NCBI GenBank assembly: GCA_039815825.1
Contig: JBCBYO010000015.1
Coordinates: 1-64,000, forward strand
Length of the DNA: 64,000 nucleotides
DNA from: JBCBDX01 sp039815825
GTDB lineage: Bacteria > Pseudomonadota > Alphaproteobacteria > Rhizobiales > Rhizobiaceae
Reading direction: 5' to 3'
Shown here piece after piece: positions 52,460 to 61,060 of the stretch (its first letter is position 1; each line of letters opens with the position of its first letter). The translations under genes were made by a program, and so were the position numbers. The notes beneath the pieces were generated by a model, which ran no database searches, was not told the origin of the DNA, and saw only the letters and a list, made by a program, of their open reading frames with translations.

Positions 52460-53614
52460 ATGTCTCGCGTACACCTAGCCGCGCCGCCTTTGGCGCCTGA
52501 TCATAATGACACGCCAGTTCAGATTCCGGCATTTGTAAACTCCATCATAAAGGGCGACTGCGTGGCCCAAATGGAGCAATTGCCGGAAAACAGCGTCGAT
52601 ATGATCTTTGCGGACCCACCATATAATTTGCAGCTTGACGGTACCCTGCACCGGCCTGACCAATCCAAGGTCGATGCTTGCGATGACCATTGGGATCAAT
52701 TTGCATCATTTGAAGCCTATGATGCCTTCACAACGGCTTGGCTTTTGGCCGCCCGCCGTGTTCTCAAACCAAATGGCACCATTTGGGTTATTGGCTCCTA
52801 CCACAATATATTTCGCGTGGGCGCCAAGATGCAGGATCTGGGTTTTTGGATCTTGAACGACGTCATCTGGCGCAAGACCAATCCAATGCCAAACTTCCGT
52901 GGCCGACGCTTTCAAAACGCCCATGAAACGATGATCTGGGCAACTGGCGATGCCAATGCGAAAAAATACACGTTCAACTATGAGAGCCTTAAGGCCGCCA
53001 ATGACGACATACAGATGCGTTCCGATTGGCTGTTCCCGATTTGCCAGGGTGCTGAACGTTTGCGCGACGAGGAGGGCAATAAGGTCCACACGACACAAAA
53101 ACCGGAAGCGCTGCTGTCACGTATTTTGATGAGTGCATCCAAACCAGGTGATGTGATCCTCGACCCGTTTTTTGGATCAGGCACGACTGGCGCTGTGGCC
53201 AAACGTTTAGGTCGAAACTTTGTCGGCATCGAGCGCGAGCAAACCTACATCAACGCGGCGACAAAACGGATCGATGCGGTCGAACCGCTATCATTCCACA
53301 CGCTGAAGCTAGTCACCGGTAAGCGGGCAGAGCCGAAAGTAGCTTTTATGACCTTAATCGAGAGCGGACTTTTAGAGCCTGGCACGCAGCTGACTGACAA
53401 GAAAAAACGCTGGTCTGCGACCGTTCAAGCCGATGGCTCGCTTGAACTTGACGGGACGCAGGCCTCAATTCACCGGATGGGGGCAAAGGTGCAGGGGCTC
53501 GAGGCCTGCAACGGCTGGACGTTCTGGCATTTTGAAACGCCGACCGACGGCATGCAGCCGATCGACGCGCTGCGCGGTGTTGTCCGCAAGCAGATGGCTG
53601 TTGCAGGCGCTTAG
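52460..53614 (+). CDS. ccrM: Cell-cycle-regulated DNA adenine methyltransferase (GANTC)
   Basis: The 384-residue enzyme has the beta-class order of motifs: DPPY at residues 52-55, then the SAM-binding DPFFGSG at 235-241. These are followed by a C-terminal domain of about 100 residues (the RAMA type) seen in CcrM. It methylates adenine in GANTC and is usually essential, with timing tied to the cell cycle in this group. It stands alone without a restriction enzyme nearby. It overlaps the HAD gene by four bases in convergent orientation. Confidence 0.96.
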   Translation: MSRVHLAAPPLAPDHNDTPVQIPAFVNSIIKGDCVAQMEQLPENSVDMIFADPPYNLQLDGTLHRPDQSKVDACDDHWDQFASFEAYDAFTTAWLLAARRVLKPNGTIWVIGSYHNIFRVGAKMQDLGFWILNDVIWRKTNPMPNFRGRRFQNAHETMIWATGDANAKKYTFNYESLKAANDDIQMRSDWLFPICQGAERLRDEEGNKVHTTQKPEALLSRILMSASKPGDVILDPFFGSGTTGAVAKRLGRNFVGIEREQTYINAATKRIDAVEPLSFHTLKLVTGKRAEPKVAFMTLIESGLLEPGTQLTDKKKRWSATVQADGSLELDGTQASIHRMGAKVQGLEACNGWTFWHFETPTDGMQPIDALRGVVRKQMAVAGA

Positions 53615-54237
53615 TCGCCTGTCAAAACGCCGTATTCTGCCAGCTCGTCGGCCAGCATATCCGGGTTTTTGAAGTGTATCACCTGCCAGCCAAACCGGCG
53701 CGCTGATTCAACATTGGCAGCTGAATCATCGATAAAAAGCGTTGCCGCCGGATCGAGCTCATGGGTCTCGGTGTGGAGCGCGTAGATGGCAGGATCGGGC
53801 TTGATGAGTTTTACACGGCCTGACACTGTGACGCCTCGGCCCACTTTCAAAAACGGATAGATTTCTTGTGCTTCAAGAAACGTGTCCGCCGCGAAATTCG
53901 TTAGAAACGTGATGTCGTGACCGTCTTCCAGCAACGACAACAAAATGTTGACTGTACCATCATAGGCATGGGGCACCATTTCCCGCCAGTGCTGGCGGAA
54001 AGCCTTGATCTCTTTTTCCCAATCTGGATGTTCGGCAATGAGCAGCGCTTCAGCTTCGCCCCAGGAGCGTCCACGATCTTGTTCTACATTCCACGGGCCG
54101 GTGCAGACATTATCAAAGAACCAGCGACGTTTTTCTGCATCCGGGATAATTTTCTGAAATGGAAGATCGGGGTCGTAGTGGAGCAACACTTGGCCAATAT
54201 CGAAGACGATGTGCTTGATGGGGTTAAATTCGTTCAT
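53611..54237 (-). CDS. HAD family hydrolase (HAD-IA)
   Basis: The 208-residue phosphatase-like enzyme begins KHIVFDIGQVLLHYDPDLPF, with the nucleophilic Asp but Gly in place of the usual second Asp, as in a subset of HAD-IA proteins. Motif II is in TFLTNFAAD, motif III at VKLIKPDPAIY, and the final acidic motif in TLFIDDSAANVESARRFGW. The substrate is unknown. Its ATG overlaps the mutY stop (ATGA). Confidence 0.92.
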   Translation of the reverse strand: MNEFNPIKHIVFDIGQVLLHYDPDLPFQKIIPDAEKRRWFFDNVCTGPWNVEQDRGRSWGEAEALLIAEHPDWEKEIKAFRQHWREMVPHAYDGTVNILLSLLEDGHDITFLTNFAADTFLEAQEIYPFLKVGRGVTVSGRVKLIKPDPAIYALHTETHELDPAATLFIDDSAANVESARRFGWQVIHFKNPDMLADELAEYGVLTGD

Positions 54238-55328
54238 TGGGTACCCTTAAGTTTCGCTTCGGGTAAAGCACGCGCAATTGCCTTTTTCATGACAGTTGGC
54301 AGCGCCTCCTCGTCAAGCTTTTGCACCGACGCCCACCATTGGTTTGCACCCGGTTGGAATTTTCGTTCGCCAATGCTGGTCTTCCAAACCGTCAGTGTCA
54401 GGGAAAAATGGGTGAAGATGTGTTCAATCTCTCCGCAGGCCTTCCACTGAAGCCCAGTCAAAGGTGCGCCACGAACACCCGTTTCTCCGTTCGTACGCGA
54501 GTTCCAATCCGTGGTTGGGGCTTGCGCCATGTTGGCTAAAAGGCCGGACCCTTGGCGTTTTTCCAAGATGATCTCACCTGAACCGTTTTCGATCACATAG
54601 ACAGCACCTACACGCGCCGGTTTGTCCTTCTTCGGCGGTTTGACCGGAAAATGTTCCGGGTCATGTCCCTCTAGTGCGGCGCAATGTGACCGGATCGGGC
54701 AATGCATGCAGGCGGGCTTTTTAGGCGAACATATCGTGGCACCCAAATCCATGCACGCCTGAGCAAAATCGCCAGGGCGTGATACTGAAAGCACCTCGTG
54801 AACCAGTTTTTTTATCTCGGACTTGGCCTTAGGTAACGGTGTTTCAATAGCAAATAAACGTGTGAAAACGCGCTCGACATTGCCGTCGACAACGGGCGCC
54901 GGGATATCAAACGCGATGGAGCCGATGGCCGCCGCGGTATAATCGCCAATCCCGGGGAGGCCTCGTAACTGGTCGATGTCGGCGGGAAAAGCGCCACCAA
55001 ACTCAGTAACAATGATATCGGCACACTTTTTCAAGTTGCGGGCGCGCGAATAATAACCAAGTCCGGCCCAGGCCTTTAAAATGTCGTCTTCGGTCGCTGC
55101 TGCGAGATCCTCAACGGTCGGCCAGCGATCGGTGAACTTTGCAAAATAGTCTTTAACCGTCGCAACCGTGGTTTGTTGAAGCATAATCTCTGACAGCCAG
55201 ACGCGGTATGGGTCCGGTCTTTCGCCGGCCTGGCTCGTGCCGGGGCCAGCACGCCATGGCAATTTACGCGCGTGGCGGTCGTACCATTCCAACAGATCCT
55301 TGCCGATTGCTACCTTATTTGCGCTCAT
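54234..55328 (-). CDS. mutY: A/G-specific adenine glycosylase
   Basis: The ATG at 55328 (364 residues) is chosen over a long upstream frame because the homologous region begins there. MutY removes adenine mispaired with 8-oxoguanine. Glu47 and Asp148 (in PVVDGNVERV) are the catalytic residues, LPGIGDYTA (124-132) is the helix-hairpin-helix, and Cys200, 207, 210 and 216 hold the 4Fe-4S cluster. A C-terminal NUDIX-like domain follows. It is divergent from the DUF721 gene, 98 bases away. Confidence 0.96.
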   Translation of the reverse strand: MSANKVAIGKDLLEWYDRHARKLPWRAGPGTSQAGERPDPYRVWLSEIMLQQTTVATVKDYFAKFTDRWPTVEDLAAATEDDILKAWAGLGYYSRARNLKKCADIIVTEFGGAFPADIDQLRGLPGIGDYTAAAIGSIAFDIPAPVVDGNVERVFTRLFAIETPLPKAKSEIKKLVHEVLSVSRPGDFAQACMDLGATICSPKKPACMHCPIRSHCAALEGHDPEHFPVKPPKKDKPARVGAVYVIENGSGEIILEKRQGSGLLANMAQAPTTDWNSRTNGETGVRGAPLTGLQWKACGEIEHIFTHFSLTLTVWKTSIGERKFQPGANQWWASVQKLDEEALPTVMKKAIARALPEAKLKGTQ

Positions 55329-55426
55329 CGCCGGAATACGGCACAATTGAACGAAAAGGCATACCGGGTCGCGCCAACAATCAACAGATTTGCAACCAAT
55401 CCGATGGTGATTTTCCAGAGGGGCAG

Positions 55427-55915
55427 ATGAACAGCAATAAAGGTCCAAAACAGGTTGCGAGCCTAGCATCGAAACTGGTCGACCCGATCTTGGCCAAACG
55501 CGTGGGGATGACGACCGCTTTGATTGCTGCTTGGCCGGAAATTGTCGGGCCCGATACCGCCAAACAGTCACGCCCCATCAAAATCAAGTGGCCGCCGCGT
55601 GCGAGCGATGGCGAGTTTCAGCCCGGAACACTCATCGTGGCGACCAACGCGATGGCTGCGTTGCATCTCCAGCATGAGACAGGCGAAGTCATTGAGCGAG
55701 TAAATACGTTCATGGGCTATAGTGCGATCAAAGCCGTCAAGATTGAACAGCGCCCGGCGCCGGCGCGCTCAACGAAGATGGCGATGCCCACTCGTCCTTT
55801 GACCAAAGGTGACACGGCTAAGATTGATAACGCCGTAAAGCCGGTCGAAAGCGAGCGTTTGCAAAAAGCCCTGAAAGCAATGGGTGAGGGTGTGATGCGC
55901 GAGCGCCGTCGTTAG
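55427..55915 (+). CDS. DUF721 protein (DciA-like)
   Basis: The ATG at 55427 (162 residues) has AGAGGGG upstream; the longer in-frame form would lie in mutY. It carries the DUF721 domain (KLVDPILAKRVGMTTALIAAWPEIVGPDTA...), with a basic loop and TLIVATNAMAALHLQHET. DUF721 includes DciA, which loads or assists the DnaB helicase in bacteria that lack DnaC. The mutY-DUF721 divergent pair is conserved in Rhizobiales; the DsbA and smc genes that often follow are not here. Confidence 0.9.
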   Translation: MNSNKGPKQVASLASKLVDPILAKRVGMTTALIAAWPEIVGPDTAKQSRPIKIKWPPRASDGEFQPGTLIVATNAMAALHLQHETGEVIERVNTFMGYSAIKAVKIEQRPAPARSTKMAMPTRPLTKGDTAKIDNAVKPVESERLQKALKAMGEGVMRERRR

Positions 55916-55999
55916 GCGAGCCAACAGCGAAGGGTTCCAAGAAACGCTGCGTCAGTCGGTCATGGTCAAATATCAGATCGCTACACTAAATAACGCATC

Positions 56000-56392
56000 A
56001 TGAGTAATACGCACCAACTTCAGGTCTTCTATGATGGCGGCTGCCCTATTTGTCGTTTGGAAGTCGATATCTATGACCGCCATGACAAGGCAAACAACAT
56101 CCAGTGGGTGGACATAGAGGCGTTGTCAGATGCCGAACTACCTTCGGATAAGTCCCGGTCAGATCTGCTGGGCCGTTTCCATGTGCGTGAAAACAAAAAT
56201 TTGTCTTGGCATATCGGCGTTGACGCCTTTGCCCGTATTTGGCGCGCATTGCCCGTGTGGAGACGTTTCGCGTTCATTTTTTCTGTTCCGGGCATTCGTC
56301 AATTGGCGGAAATCGGCTATCGACTATTCTTGAAATGGCAACGCTGGCACAGGAACAAGCGCATCCGTAATGAGCAGGCAATCGCAGATTGA
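56000..56392 (+). CDS. DCC family thiol-disulfide oxidoreductase-like protein (DUF393)
   Basis: The 130-residue protein has the DCC signature FYDGGCPICRLEVDIYDRHD with a C-x2-C redox pair near residue 15. It ends in a hydrophobic region and basic tail (LKWQRWHRNKRIRN). DUF393 proteins are thioredoxin-like, with unclear partners. Its last 23 bases overlap the start of the YcgN-family gene. No good ribosome-binding site precedes the ATG at 56000. Confidence 0.88.
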   Translation: MSNTHQLQVFYDGGCPICRLEVDIYDRHDKANNIQWVDIEALSDAELPSDKSRSDLLGRFHVRENKNLSWHIGVDAFARIWRALPVWRRFAFIFSVPGIRQLAEIGYRLFLKWQRWHRNKRIRNEQAIAD

Positions 56393-56834
56393 GCCCCGCT
56401 TCTGGGAGAAAAAATCGCTGGCTCAAATGTCTAGCGATGAATGGGAAGCGCTGTGCGATGGCTGCGGTCAATGCTGCATGGCCAAGCTAATCGATGATGA
56501 CACGGAAGAAATCCATTACACCAGCGTCGCGTGTCGACTGTTTGACGCTGCGACTTGCCGGTGCAGCGATTACGACAATCGCCAGACGCGCGTTGATGAT
56601 TGCGTCAAGCTAACACCGCAAAACGTTGGTCAGATCGCTTGGCTTCCGCAGACCTGCGCTTATCGCCTTATACATGAGGGGAAGCCGCTTTTTGATTGGC
56701 ATCCACTGATTTCCGGAGATCCAGCCAGCGTTTTGGCGGCCAGCGTATCGGTTTTCGGAAAGATAACAGCGATGGAGCAGGACATAAGCCATGAGGGCGA
56801 GTATCTGGACCATTTGGTCGAGCCTATCGAATAG
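56370..56834 (+). CDS. YcgN family cysteine-cluster protein
   Basis: The 154-residue protein carries the UPF0260/YcgN cysteine pattern: CDGCGQCC near residue 29, CRLFDAATCRCSDYDNR near 51, and DCVKLT. These are potential iron or zinc ligands. The function is unknown. Translation probably starts within the DUF393 gene (23-base overlap), which suggests coupling. Confidence 0.92.
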   Translation: MSRQSQIEPRFWEKKSLAQMSSDEWEALCDGCGQCCMAKLIDDDTEEIHYTSVACRLFDAATCRCSDYDNRQTRVDDCVKLTPQNVGQIAWLPQTCAYRLIHEGKPLFDWHPLISGDPASVLAASVSVFGKITAMEQDISHEGEYLDHLVEPIE

Positions 56835-56891
56835 GGCTTGCGTGCTGTTTGGTCGCCGTTAGCGTGCTTTTCGCAACAAGGGGAACATGTG

Positions 56892-57299
56892 ATGAGCGCA
56901 ACTGCTACTGCCGATCTCATTAAGAGCTACTTCGATGCGTTTAACGCGTCCGATTATGATGCACTGGAAGCGTTGCTCGATGAAGATGTCGTGCATGACA
57001 TCAACCAGGGTGGTCGCGAAATCGGACGAGAAGCGTTTCGTCGTTTCAATGCAATGATGGCGGGTTCATACAGCGAAACGATACGCGACATTGAAATTAT
57101 GGTGTCCGCGAACGGCAATCGCGCGGCAGCGGAATTCACAGTCGAAGGTATCTACCTTCAAACGGCACCGGGCTTGCCCGAAGCGACGGGCCAGAAATAT
57201 GTAATCCCGGCGGGCATCTTCTTTGATATCGACGACGGTAAAATTAGCCGCGTGACGACCTACTATAATGTGGAGGCGTGGAAAGATCAGGTTGCCTGA
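56892..57299 (+). CDS. NTF2-like/SnoaL fold protein
   Basis: The ATG at 56892 follows AAGGGG with suitable spacing and gives 135 residues; an in-frame extension to 56838 has no support. TADLIKSYFDAFNASDYDALEALLDEDVVHDI is the typical first helix and strand of nuclear-transport-factor-2-like proteins. Its homologues are often annotated as ketosteroid-isomerase-related. No catalytic residues can be assigned with confidence. Confidence 0.88.
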   Translation: MSATATADLIKSYFDAFNASDYDALEALLDEDVVHDINQGGREIGREAFRRFNAMMAGSYSETIRDIEIMVSANGNRAAAEFTVEGIYLQTAPGLPEATGQKYVIPAGIFFDIDDGKISRVTTYYNVEAWKDQVA

Positions 57300-57303
57300 G
57301 CCC

Positions 57304-57891
57304 ATGGCGAACGTCCGCAAACTTAACCGTGACGAAGCTGTGGCCTGTTTTGACCAACTTGCCGACTTGCGCATAACGGTGTTTCGCGAATGGCCTTATT
57401 TGTATGACGGTGATCTTGCCTACGAACGGGATTATTTGGCCACCTATTTTGAGTCACCCAACGCATTTATTGCCGGTGTTTTCGATGGCGACCAACTGGT
57501 CGGTGCGTCCACAGCGTCGCCGCTCGAAGATCATGCTGGTGAATTTGCAGCGCCGTTCAAAGAGCGCGGCCTGGACGTCAAAGACTATTTTTATTTCGGC
57601 GAGTCGGTGCTTTTGCCCGCATATCGCGGGCAAGGTTTGGGCGTTGCATTCTTTGGGTTGCGGGAGGCCGAAGCGCGTCGCCAAGGCTTCCAATACTGTA
57701 CTTTTTGCGCCGTTGAACGCCCTGACGAGCATCCCGGTCGACCCGCAAACTATAAAAAGCTTGATTCTTTTTGGCGGACCCGTGGCTATCAAAAAATCGA
57801 CCAACTTCAGACCTATTTTGCATGGAAGGATGTTGGCGTAGATCAAGAAACCGAAAAGCCGATGGTGTTTTGGGCAAAGCTGCTGAAGTAA
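57304..57891 (+). CDS. GNAT family N-acetyltransferase
   Basis: The ATG at 57304 lies five bases after the NTF2-like gene (195 residues). GNAT features are visible: LRITVFREWPYLYDGDLAYE near residue 22, FYFGESVLLPAYRGQGLGVAFFGLREAEA (acetyl-CoA loop RGQGLG near 106) and NYKKLDSFWRTRGYQK. The substrate is unknown. It is probably co-transcribed with the upstream small gene. Confidence 0.9.
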   Translation: MANVRKLNRDEAVACFDQLADLRITVFREWPYLYDGDLAYERDYLATYFESPNAFIAGVFDGDQLVGASTASPLEDHAGEFAAPFKERGLDVKDYFYFGESVLLPAYRGQGLGVAFFGLREAEARRQGFQYCTFCAVERPDEHPGRPANYKKLDSFWRTRGYQKIDQLQTYFAWKDVGVDQETEKPMVFWAKLLK

Positions 57892-57991
57892 CCAACCTCT
57901 CACGCACCTGTGTTCCAGCGTGTGAGATTGCGATTTGAGTTTAAGCCCGCTGCTCGGCACATTAACGCAAGAATTACCAAAGGAGTTTTCG

Positions 57992-58495
57992 ATGCCCGCA
58001 CAATATGTCCACGGAAAGGTCAAATCTGCGACCGCTCAAATGGATCGCCGCACGTTTTTGACACTTGGCGGCACCGCGCTTGGCGTCGGCTTGCTACTCA
58101 CAGCTAAGCAGGCCTATGCGGCGAAGATAAATCTTGAAGGCGAATTTGCCGTGGAAGGCTACGATGTTGTCGCCTATCAAACACAGGACGCAGCTGTAAA
58201 AGGCAGCGAAGAATTCCAGGCGATTTACGATGGCGCAACCTACCTGTTCTCATCGAACGAAAACCTGGAAACATTTGCGGAAAATCCAGGCAGATACGTT
58301 CCCCAATATGGTGGGTTTTGCGCATTTGCAGTCGCCAACGGTTATGTCGCACCAGTTGATCCAGAGGCGTATACTGTTGTCGCCGATTCCCTTTACCTGA
58401 ATTTTAACAAGAGTGTTCGCTCACGCTGGGTGCGCGATATTCCAGGTAACATCAGAAAAGGCGACGCTAACTGGCCTGGCTTGTCCGCTAACTAA
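57992..58495 (+). CDS. Tat-exported YHS domain protein
   Basis: The ATG at 57992 has AAAGGAG seven bases upstream (167 residues). The N-terminal region holds a twin-arginine signal (DRRTFLTLGG at residues 18-27), a hydrophobic stretch, and a cleavage site after AYA near 43. The mature part is a YHS domain with EGYDVVAYQTQDAAVKGSEEF and PQYGGFCAFAVANG; YHS domains bind metals such as copper. Tat export suggests folding with a bound cofactor before crossing the membrane. Confidence 0.92.
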   Translation: MPAQYVHGKVKSATAQMDRRTFLTLGGTALGVGLLLTAKQAYAAKINLEGEFAVEGYDVVAYQTQDAAVKGSEEFQAIYDGATYLFSSNENLETFAENPGRYVPQYGGFCAFAVANGYVAPVDPEAYTVVADSLYLNFNKSVRSRWVRDIPGNIRKGDANWPGLSAN

Positions 58496-58537
58496 ATACG
58501 CCACCCCTGAAACTCGTGCCCGACGCGGCGGACGCAT

Positions 58538-59284
58538 TTATTGGTCTAGCGTGTAGATAATGTTCACGGTCACCGAATAGCTGTTTTCGCCGGTCGCGAT
58601 TGGAACCGATGCAGCGCTCGCGACCATAGCGGTGGCTCTGGCAATTGGTTGCGGTTGCGGGCTGGCGCTACGTTCTGTGATTTCAAGTATCTCGCCCAAG
58701 CCAACACCGGCAGTGCTGGTCATCACGTCAGCTTTGCGCATCGCAGCTTGCATGGCCTTGATGCGGGCTTCCTCAATGGCTGCGCTCGGGTCGTCATTGG
58801 TGAAAATGATGTTGCCACCGCTATTGACCCCCAAAGATACGGATTTGTCCAAAACGCGCCCAAGCGAGGTCAAATCGCGGACCCGAACAGTTAATGTGTT
58901 AAATACGTCATAGCCGATGATTTCCGGATCTTTGCGGGTCCCGCTATTGTTGTTAACGCGCTCATAGCGCGGCTGAATGGAAAAGTTCGACGTTTGCATG
59001 TCGCTAGATTCAATGCCTTCAGCTTGCATCGCCGACAAAACGCCTTCCATCGCTTCATTGTTGGCATCCAGCGCAGCGCGCGCTGTTTCGGCTTGCCGTA
59101 CGACACTTAACGAAAGCACGGCCATATCGGGCGCGACGTCTACGGTGCCGGTCCCTGAAACCACTATTCGGGGTGTTGGCGCGTTTTGAGCGAAGGCGGG
59201 GGCGTTCATGGAGCCCAAGCCGACCATTGTTGTCGTTAACGCAAGGGCGGCGAAAAAAGTGCTGGATAAGAAGGCTTGTCGCAT
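58538..59284 (-). CDS. SIMPL domain (DUF541) exported protein
   Basis: I prefer the second of two close ATGs (59284; 248 residues), because GGAG is eight bases upstream. A signal peptide ends APAFAQ. The SIMPL pattern follows: VVSGTGTVDVAPDMAVLSLSVVRQ near residue 40, SSDMQTSNFSIQPRYE near 98, and VNIIYTLDQ at the end. Members form ring-like oligomers and are outer-envelope or periplasmic; the role is not clear. It converges on the YHS gene. Confidence 0.93.
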   Translation of the reverse strand: MRQAFLSSTFFAALALTTTMVGLGSMNAPAFAQNAPTPRIVVSGTGTVDVAPDMAVLSLSVVRQAETARAALDANNEAMEGVLSAMQAEGIESSDMQTSNFSIQPRYERVNNNSGTRKDPEIIGYDVFNTLTVRVRDLTSLGRVLDKSVSLGVNSGGNIIFTNDDPSAAIEEARIKAMQAAMRKADVMTSTAGVGLGEILEITERSASPQPQPIARATAMVASAASVPIATGENSYSVTVNIIYTLDQ

Positions 59285-59406
59285 GAACATACTCCGATCA
59301 AATTCCCGATATTTTATTGTAGTGCGCGAAAACTACGCGCGAAGTGTGACGAGTATGTTTGCGGCTTGCCGATAACGCAATGATCGGCTAGGCGTGACCC
59401 AAGGTG

Positions 59407-59483
59407 GGGCCTGTAGCTCAGTTGGTTAGAGCCGGCGGCTCATAACCGCTTGGTCGGGGGTTCGAGTCCCTCCGGGCCCACCA
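59407..59483 (+). tRNA. tRNA with CAU anticodon, probably tRNA-Ile2
   Basis: A complete 77-base cloverleaf with encoded CCA: acceptor 59407-59413 pairs with 59473-59479 with one G-T pair; the D arm, the anticodon loop CTCATAA and the T arm (TTCGAGT) are all present. The anticodon stem and variable region (GGCGGCTCATAACCGC, then TTGGTCG) match the minor isoleucine tRNA, whose CAU is converted to lysidine by TilS. Automatic callers often label this class tRNA-Met. Confidence 0.9.
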
Positions 59484-59485
59484 AA

Positions 59486-59508
59486 CCCAATTCGCGCAGC
59501 GAAATGGG
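59486..59508 (+). other. Hairpin directly downstream of the tRNA
   Basis: CCCAATTCGC (59486-59495) pairs with GCGAAATGGG (59499-59508), with one mismatch and a GCA loop. It starts two bases after the tRNA 3' end and lacks a T-run, so it may guide tRNA 3' processing or serve as a weak terminator. Confidence 0.4.
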
Positions 59509-59525
59509 CGACTTCTCCCTACTAC

Positions 59526-59753
59526 TCAGATGCGCGGCAGACGTTTCGTTAGAAACGTTGAGTGCGCTTTGGTTTGATAGGAGTTCCCACGGCTCCACCA
59601 ACAAAGCTTTTCGGAGAAAAGCGTATAGCTTTCTTGTTTGAACCTGCACGCGGCTACACGACGCTTGTGTTTACTCTTGAAAAATTGATCCAAACAGGCG
59701 CCAATTGCGATAAAAGCGCCGACCGTTGCGATGACACTAAGGAGGAAGTTCAA
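59526..59753 (-). CDS. Possible small membrane protein downstream of the flavoprotein gene
   Basis: A TTG at 59753, ten bases after the flavoprotein stop and preceded by GTGAGGAA, opens a 75-residue frame. It begins with one hydrophobic helix (FLLSVIATVGAFIAIGACL) and a basic stretch (FKSKHKRR). The remainder is unlike any known protein. It runs towards the tRNA and could be a small protein, a decayed gene or chance. No other feature is seen in the 280 bases between the tRNA and the flavoprotein. Confidence 0.25.
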   Translation of the reverse strand: MNFLLSVIATVGAFIAIGACLDQFFKSKHKRRVAACRFKQESYTLFSEKLCWWSRGNSYQTKAHSTFLTKRLPRI

Positions 59754-59763
59754 GGTTCCTCAC

Positions 59764-60984
59764 TTATGCCAACAGCGATTTCAACGCAAAGCTCTCATCG
59801 CCAGCCATGCTCGGCGTCAACGTTTTTCCGCTTGCCAGGACCTTGCGGGACAGCATGTATGTCGCGCCGTCATTAAGGCAGTCGACCGCCAGAAATTCAT
59901 CACCCTTGAAATAGAAGTGGGAAACGCTGCCCTCGCGCTTTCCAGGCCTGACGACGACAGTGTCGTAGCCCCGGTTCAGGCCTGCTATCTGCAATTTCAT
60001 GTCATACTGATCGGACCAAAACCAAGGTTCGGGGTGATATTGCGTCTCACGCCCAGCGATGTTTTCAGCCACGATAGCAGCCTGATCATGGGCGTTCTGA
60101 ACGCTTTCCAACCGCGTAGGCGTATTGTGCATGGGTAAAACGGTACAATCGCCGCTCGCATAAATGTCCGGGTCAGATGTGCGGCCGTGTTCATCGACGC
60201 TGATGCCAACAGCAACATCCAAACCGGCTGCTAATGCCAAATCCGTATTGGGTGTGATGCCAATTCCGACGATGACAAGGTCGCAAGCAAGCTCGGTTCC
60301 GTTAGCCAGTCTGACAACGCGCGCAGCGCCGCTTGCGTCCGGTTCAATCCGATCAATTTGCGTGTCTTCCATGATCTTCACGCCATGCGCCGCGTGTAGG
60401 GCACGGAACACGTCAGCCGTTTGCTCACATGCTACACGTTGCAATATCCGGGGCGCGGCCTCGATAAGGGTTACGTCCATGCCAGCTTTGGAAGCTTCGG
60501 CAGCCGCTTCCAGTCCGATGTAGCCACCACCGATGATGACGACCTTTTTGCCTACTGCCATGACTTTTTTCAGCGCGTTTGCATCGTCAAGATCGCGCAT
60601 CAAGTGCACATTGGATAGCGAGCCACCAATATCATCGGGTAGGGAACGGGCTTCGGCACCTGTGGCCAGCACCAAGGTCTCATATGCGTATCGCTCACTG
60701 TCAGTGGTCACGATCTCCTTGGATTCGCGACTGATCGAAGTGATCATTGATGAGAGATGCAGATCGATGTTCTGATCGCTGTACCATTCTTTTGGGCGCA
60801 GGTGCAGCCGGTCAAGTGTTACCGCGCCAGATACATAACCCTTGGAAAGTGGCGGACGCTGATAGGGTAGTTCAGCTTCGCGCGAGTGAATCGCAATTGG
60901 TCCCTCATAGCCTGATTTGCGTAGGTGGTCGGCGCATGCAATTGCCGCATGGCTCCCACCAATGATGATAACCCCGTCAGACAT
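59764..60984 (-). CDS. FAD-dependent oxidoreductase (ferredoxin/rubredoxin reductase type)
   Basis: The ATG at 60984 (406 residues) has GGGGGAG upstream. Two Rossmann folds are seen: VIIIGGSHAAIACADHLRK at the N terminus (FAD) and KVVIIGGGYIGLEAAAEA near residue 147 (NAD). SDPDIYASGDC near 275 completes the FAD site. It resembles putidaredoxin reductase and similar enzymes that feed small iron-sulfur proteins of P450 or dioxygenase systems. No ferredoxin or P450 gene is nearby in the window. Confidence 0.93.
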   Translation of the reverse strand: MSDGVIIIGGSHAAIACADHLRKSGYEGPIAIHSREAELPYQRPPLSKGYVSGAVTLDRLHLRPKEWYSDQNIDLHLSSMITSISRESKEIVTTDSERYAYETLVLATGAEARSLPDDIGGSLSNVHLMRDLDDANALKKVMAVGKKVVIIGGGYIGLEAAAEASKAGMDVTLIEAAPRILQRVACEQTADVFRALHAAHGVKIMEDTQIDRIEPDASGAARVVRLANGTELACDLVIVGIGITPNTDLALAAGLDVAVGISVDEHGRTSDPDIYASGDCTVLPMHNTPTRLESVQNAHDQAAIVAENIAGRETQYHPEPWFWSDQYDMKLQIAGLNRGYDTVVVRPGKREGSVSHFYFKGDEFLAVDCLNDGATYMLSRKVLASGKTLTPSMAGDESFALKSLLA

Positions 60985-61000
60985 TTTTCGCTCCCCCAAA

Positions 61001-61027
61001 GAAAAAAGCGGTGCTCGTCACACCGCC
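61001..61027 (-). terminator. Rho-independent terminator after fpr
   Basis: On the minus strand, GCGGTG (complement of 61021-61026) pairs with CACCGC (complement of 61008-61013) around a seven-base loop. It is followed by TTTTTTC, the complement of 61001-61007. It lies 33 bases after the fpr stop and just before the ribosome-binding site of the flavoprotein gene, so it ends the sulfate-assimilation transcript or reduces read-through. Confidence 0.8.
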
Positions 61028-61060
61028 TTTTCACACAATGCATTGTCGCGCGAAAGAAGT

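Noticed and set aside
55329..55571. Extended start for mutY
   Set aside because: The added residues are low-complexity, unlike any MutY N terminus, and would cover the divergent DUF721 start region.
59575..59601. Second tRNA-like 3' end (GGCTCCACCA) behind the tRNA
   Set aside because: No T-loop sequence, no matching acceptor strand and no anticodon arm can be found upstream, so it is probably chance.
59440..59649. Minus-strand frame over the tRNA with a C-terminal GPEGLEPPTKRL segment
   Set aside because: This peptide comes from reading the tRNA backwards and is a familiar annotation artefact; the tRNA explains the sequence.
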